Part shown: piece after piece, positions 62,025-64,000 of the stretch
How the letters are laid out: every line of letters begins with the position of its first letter
How positions within the stretch are numbered: position 1 is the first letter of the stretch
Assembly (NCBI GenBank): GCA_964399535.1
Contig: CAYNRE010000032.1
Span: forward strand, 496,001-560,000
Reading direction: 5' to 3'
Length of the DNA: 64,000 nucleotides
DNA from: CAYNRE01 sp964399535
GTDB lineage: Bacteria > Planctomycetota > Planctomycetia > Pirellulales > CAYNRE01
Translations under genes and position numbers: made by a program
Notes under the pieces: generated by a model
The model's input: the letters and a program-made list of their open reading frames with translations, nothing else
The model's database searches: none
Told to the model about the DNA's origin: nothing

Positions 62025-62513
62025 ATGTACGAGCGAGAGCGGACGCTGTACGCGTTCAATTGGGATTACGTGCATATGAGCGCCGCCGATATCGGCGAAG
62101 ACGAAATGTCGCTGCAGCCGGCGCCCGGCATCAACCCGCCGGTTTGGATTCTGGGCCACTTGGCCGTGGCCACCGACTACGCGCTAAAATCGCTTGGACA
62201 GCCGACTCAGTGTCCGCGGGCCTGGCACGCCAGCTTCGGTCCGGGCAGCGAACCCGTCGCAGGCCAGAAGGTGCCCATTACCAAGGAGGAGCTGCTGGCG
62301 GCGATTCGCCGGGGCCACGAGTTGGTGAGCGAAGCGACCACGCAGGTTTCGCCCGAACACTTGGAGAAGCCCCACGGCGTCGAGCTGCTGGCCCCCACCA
62401 AGATCAAAACGCTGGGCGACTTGATCAGCCACCTCATGACCACCCACGAGGCCATGCACATCGGCCAACTTTCGGTCTGGCGGCGAATGACCGGTCGCAA
62501 GCCGTTTGTTTAA
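62025..62513 (+). CDS. DinB-family protein
   Basis: A 162-aa protein with the four-helix DinB/YfiT-type fold. Putative metal-binding His residues lie in VWILGHLAVATDYA (about residue 49) and in LMTTHEAMHIGQLSVWRRM (about 140-144), matching the three-His pattern of the superfamily. Members include damage-inducible DinB proteins and thiol transferases acting with bacillithiol or mycothiol. The substrate is not predictable. A clear AAGGAG sits before ATG 62025. Flanked by independent genes, so probably monocistronic. No LexA-like box was recognised upstream. Confidence 0.88.
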   Translation: MYERERTLYAFNWDYVHMSAADIGEDEMSLQPAPGINPPVWILGHLAVATDYALKSLGQPTQCPRAWHASFGPGSEPVAGQKVPITKEELLAAIRRGHELVSEATTQVSPEHLEKPHGVELLAPTKIKTLGDLISHLMTTHEAMHIGQLSVWRRMTGRKPFV

Positions 62514-62681
62514 GCGGCCCGCGTACCACGCCGTCGGCGGCTCCCAGGCGGCCCGGTTCGGCTGTCGCGCCATCGGCCAGGACCGGCGCGCATTGCTTGC
62601 CTCGTCGAGCTACACTGGGATAGCGTTGACGCCGTGCGGCGGTCGGACCGTGGGCACCCCCGAAAAGCCGAGGCTTCGCAC

Positions 62682-63665
62682 GTGGCTGCAGCGAGCGAAC
62701 TTTCAGTAGAGAGCAATCCGCGGCAAGCCGAGCCCGACTCTGACCGCTTGGTCGTCGCGGTGCTGGCGGCGGCGAGCTTTCTACTGGTTTTGCTGCTTCC
62801 CATGTTCCTGCTTCCGTCGCTGGCGGTTTCGTCCAGTTCGCTGGCCTCGCCCAACGAAGCGGCCGAAGCCACGGTGGGGATCGGCGTCATTCTGAGGGCC
62901 ACGACTCGCCGCCTGCTGCGAAGCGGCGCCAGCAATTTGCTACGGACCACGGTGGGGGCCGTGTCGCGGGCCTCGGCCCGCACGCTGACCCGCCGCGTCG
63001 TCCGAATCGCCGAGAAGTATTTTCTCGGCATGATGATTCGCGACCTGGCCGGCACCAACCCCGAGGCCGCCGAACGACGACAACCGCTGGGGGTTGCCAC
63101 CGCGCTGGGCGTGGTGGCACTGGCGGCATCGTTTTGGGGCGTGTTGCAATTGGTCGGCGGTGAGGCCTCGTCCGAGGTTCTCTCCCAAGGGCAGCTCCAC
63201 GTGGTGGTTGCCGGCCTTTTGGCGTCGGTTCCGTTGCTCGTACAAGTGGCCGTGTCGCTGGCTACCGCCCACTGGCTCGGCACCGATTGCCGGATCTCCA
63301 CGCCCGTTGACGGGCTGATTCTGCAGGCCTATTTCACGGGATCAGGCTCGTTCTTGCCCATGGCCACCGATGTCCAGCAACACGGCACGCCGCGTGCGGC
63401 CATGCTGGCTTCGACGATCGCACTGGCGGTGCAGTGGGGTCTGTTCCTGGTTTTGCACCTGGCATCCGGCGTGGTCGATGCGCCGGCTGTGCAGTTCGCC
63501 GCGGCCATGTTCCTGGTGTATGCCTTCGTCAATTCGTTTCCGATCGCGCCCCTGGACGGCTACGCCCTGTGGCGCGGGTCGAAAACGCTCTGGGTGGTCG
63601 TGTGGTTGCCGATCCTGGTTTCGTTTTTGCTGGGGGGCGCTCAGCCCCTGGAAGCGTTGATGTAG
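62682..63665 (+). CDS. Polytopic membrane protein with a degenerate M50-like motif
   Basis: A protein of about 327 residues with five to six hydrophobic helices (VVAVLAAASFLLVLLLPMFL; GVATALGVVALAASFWGVLQ; VVAGLLASVPLLVQVAVSLA; later IALAVQWGLFLVLHLASGVV and others). The segment FVNSFPIAPLDGYALWRGSK resembles the PLDG third motif of site-2 proteases and M50 peptidases, but no HExxH is found, so proteolytic activity is unlikely. A basic segment (LRATTRRLLRSGASNLLRTT) follows the first helix. No ATG lies near the N-terminus; GTG 62682 after GAGG is used, and GTG 62634 is possible. It ends 19 bp before the next gene, suggesting an operon. Confidence 0.75.
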   Translation: MAAASELSVESNPRQAEPDSDRLVVAVLAAASFLLVLLLPMFLLPSLAVSSSSLASPNEAAEATVGIGVILRATTRRLLRSGASNLLRTTVGAVSRASARTLTRRVVRIAEKYFLGMMIRDLAGTNPEAAERRQPLGVATALGVVALAASFWGVLQLVGGEASSEVLSQGQLHVVVAGLLASVPLLVQVAVSLATAHWLGTDCRISTPVDGLILQAYFTGSGSFLPMATDVQQHGTPRAAMLASTIALAVQWGLFLVLHLASGVVDAPAVQFAAAMFLVYAFVNSFPIAPLDGYALWRGSKTLWVVVWLPILVSFLLGGAQPLEALM

Positions 63666-63684
63666 GCCCCGGAACCCTCTGAAT

Positions 63685-64000
63685 ATGTCGGCCGTCAGCG
63701 AGAATTCGACCACCGGTGACGAGCCAAGGCGTCTCCACGCGGCGGGGTTCCGGCACGAGCAGCGACGCCGGCAGCGCCTGCGGCTAACCATTCTGGGCCT
63801 GGTGCTCCTCTGGGTCTACTTCTACAACCTGTTCGTCAAGGAACAGACCCCGGTCGTCGCGTTCTTCGAAATCCTCGACACGATTAGCGATGACTTCGTA
63901 CTTGGCGCGCTGGTGGCCATTGTACTGGGGGTGGGCATCGCCCTGGTGTTTTCCGCCACCAAGCTCTATTCCCAAATCCTTTCGCATACCCGCTCGTTCC
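63685..64000 (+). CDS. Membrane protein, cut by the window end
   Basis: The first 105 codons of a gene that continues beyond the window. After a polar, basic N-terminus (FRHEQRRRQRLRLTI) it shows two transmembrane helices, LRLTILGLVLLWVYFYNLFV and DFVLGALVAIVLGVGIALVF. The ATG at 63685 lies 19 bp after the preceding gene. No family can be named from this fragment. Confidence 0.65.
   Translation, partial: MSAVSENSTTGDEPRRLHAAGFRHEQRRRQRLRLTILGLVLLWVYFYNLFVKEQTPVVAFFEILDTISDDFVLGALVAIVLGVGIALVFSATKLYSQILSHTRSF

Noticed and set aside
62682..63665. Assignment as an active site-2 protease
   Set aside because: A PLDG-like motif is present but no HExxH zinc site was found.
1..64000. CRISPR arrays, rRNA operons, insertion sequences and prophage
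   Set aside because: No regularly spaced direct repeats, rRNA segments, transposase genes or phage structural genes were seen.

Overview
The window is high-GC bacterial chromosome and looks like a planctomycete, most likely of the Pirellulales. Several signs agree: many genes lack clear Shine-Dalgarno sequences, some starts are GTG, EF-G is of the spirochaete/planctomycete/mitochondrial type, small Cys-rich lipoproteins, pentapeptide-repeat and PQQ-propeller proteins are present, and there is a very short Lys/Ala-rich histone-like peptide. This assignment is inferred from gene content; no rRNA is present.

Region by region. 1-7.9 kb (minus strand): a secreted PQQ-type propeller protein; ilvE followed by a small methyltransferase; and a lysS - LolC/E-type permease - LolD-type ATPase operon with a good sigma70-like promoter. 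7.9-12.1 kb: a membrane diguanylate cyclase, a PhzF-family isomerase, and a three-gene operon (phosphoesterase, membrane protein, cyclase-family hydrolase). 12.1-15.1 kb: a diheme cytochrome c lipoprotein and a parallel beta-helix lipoprotein, matching the recurring SO2930/SO2929-type pair of unknown function. 15.6-20 kb: a Cys-rich mini-lipoprotein, a CPBP membrane protease and fusA with a structured leader. 20-24 kb: a POT transporter, folC and a convergent overlapping scpA. 24.5-29.9 kb: a pentapeptide protein, a large hybrid histidine kinase (3 PAS, HisKA, two receivers, Hpt) and a receiver-HATPase protein that probably receives its signal. 30-32.6 kb: a HIT protein, a dNTP triphosphohydrolase and an FHA protein.

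33.2-42.5 kb is the accessory part. A tRNA-Arg(TCG) is followed by a patch of visibly lower GC that encodes a membrane-anchored coiled-coil GIY-YIG nuclease (DUF4041/T5orf172 type) and an unrecognised 223-aa protein with a C-terminal zinc-ribbon-like motif. A gene-poor kilobase and a native-looking TMTC/TPR membrane protein come next, and then a 1323-aa lower-GC SF1 helicase-nuclease (DUF4011, AAA helicase, MTES_1575-type PD-(D/E)xK). This is the best candidate for a mobile or defence-related system in the window.

42.9-64 kb returns to core-like content: an enolase-superfamily enzyme, class I glutamine amidotransferase, PurU and YwqK/MORN cluster; a polar amino-acid ABC transporter whose binding protein is fused to the permease, followed by a flippase; an orphan LutA/GlpC-like CCG protein; oligoendopeptidase F; a second pentapeptide protein; a TPR-peroxiredoxin fusion overlapping a HEAT-like gene; a 32-codon histone-like gene with a textbook ribosome binding site and terminator; the acetolactate synthase large subunit; a DinB-family protein; and two membrane proteins, the last cut by the window end.
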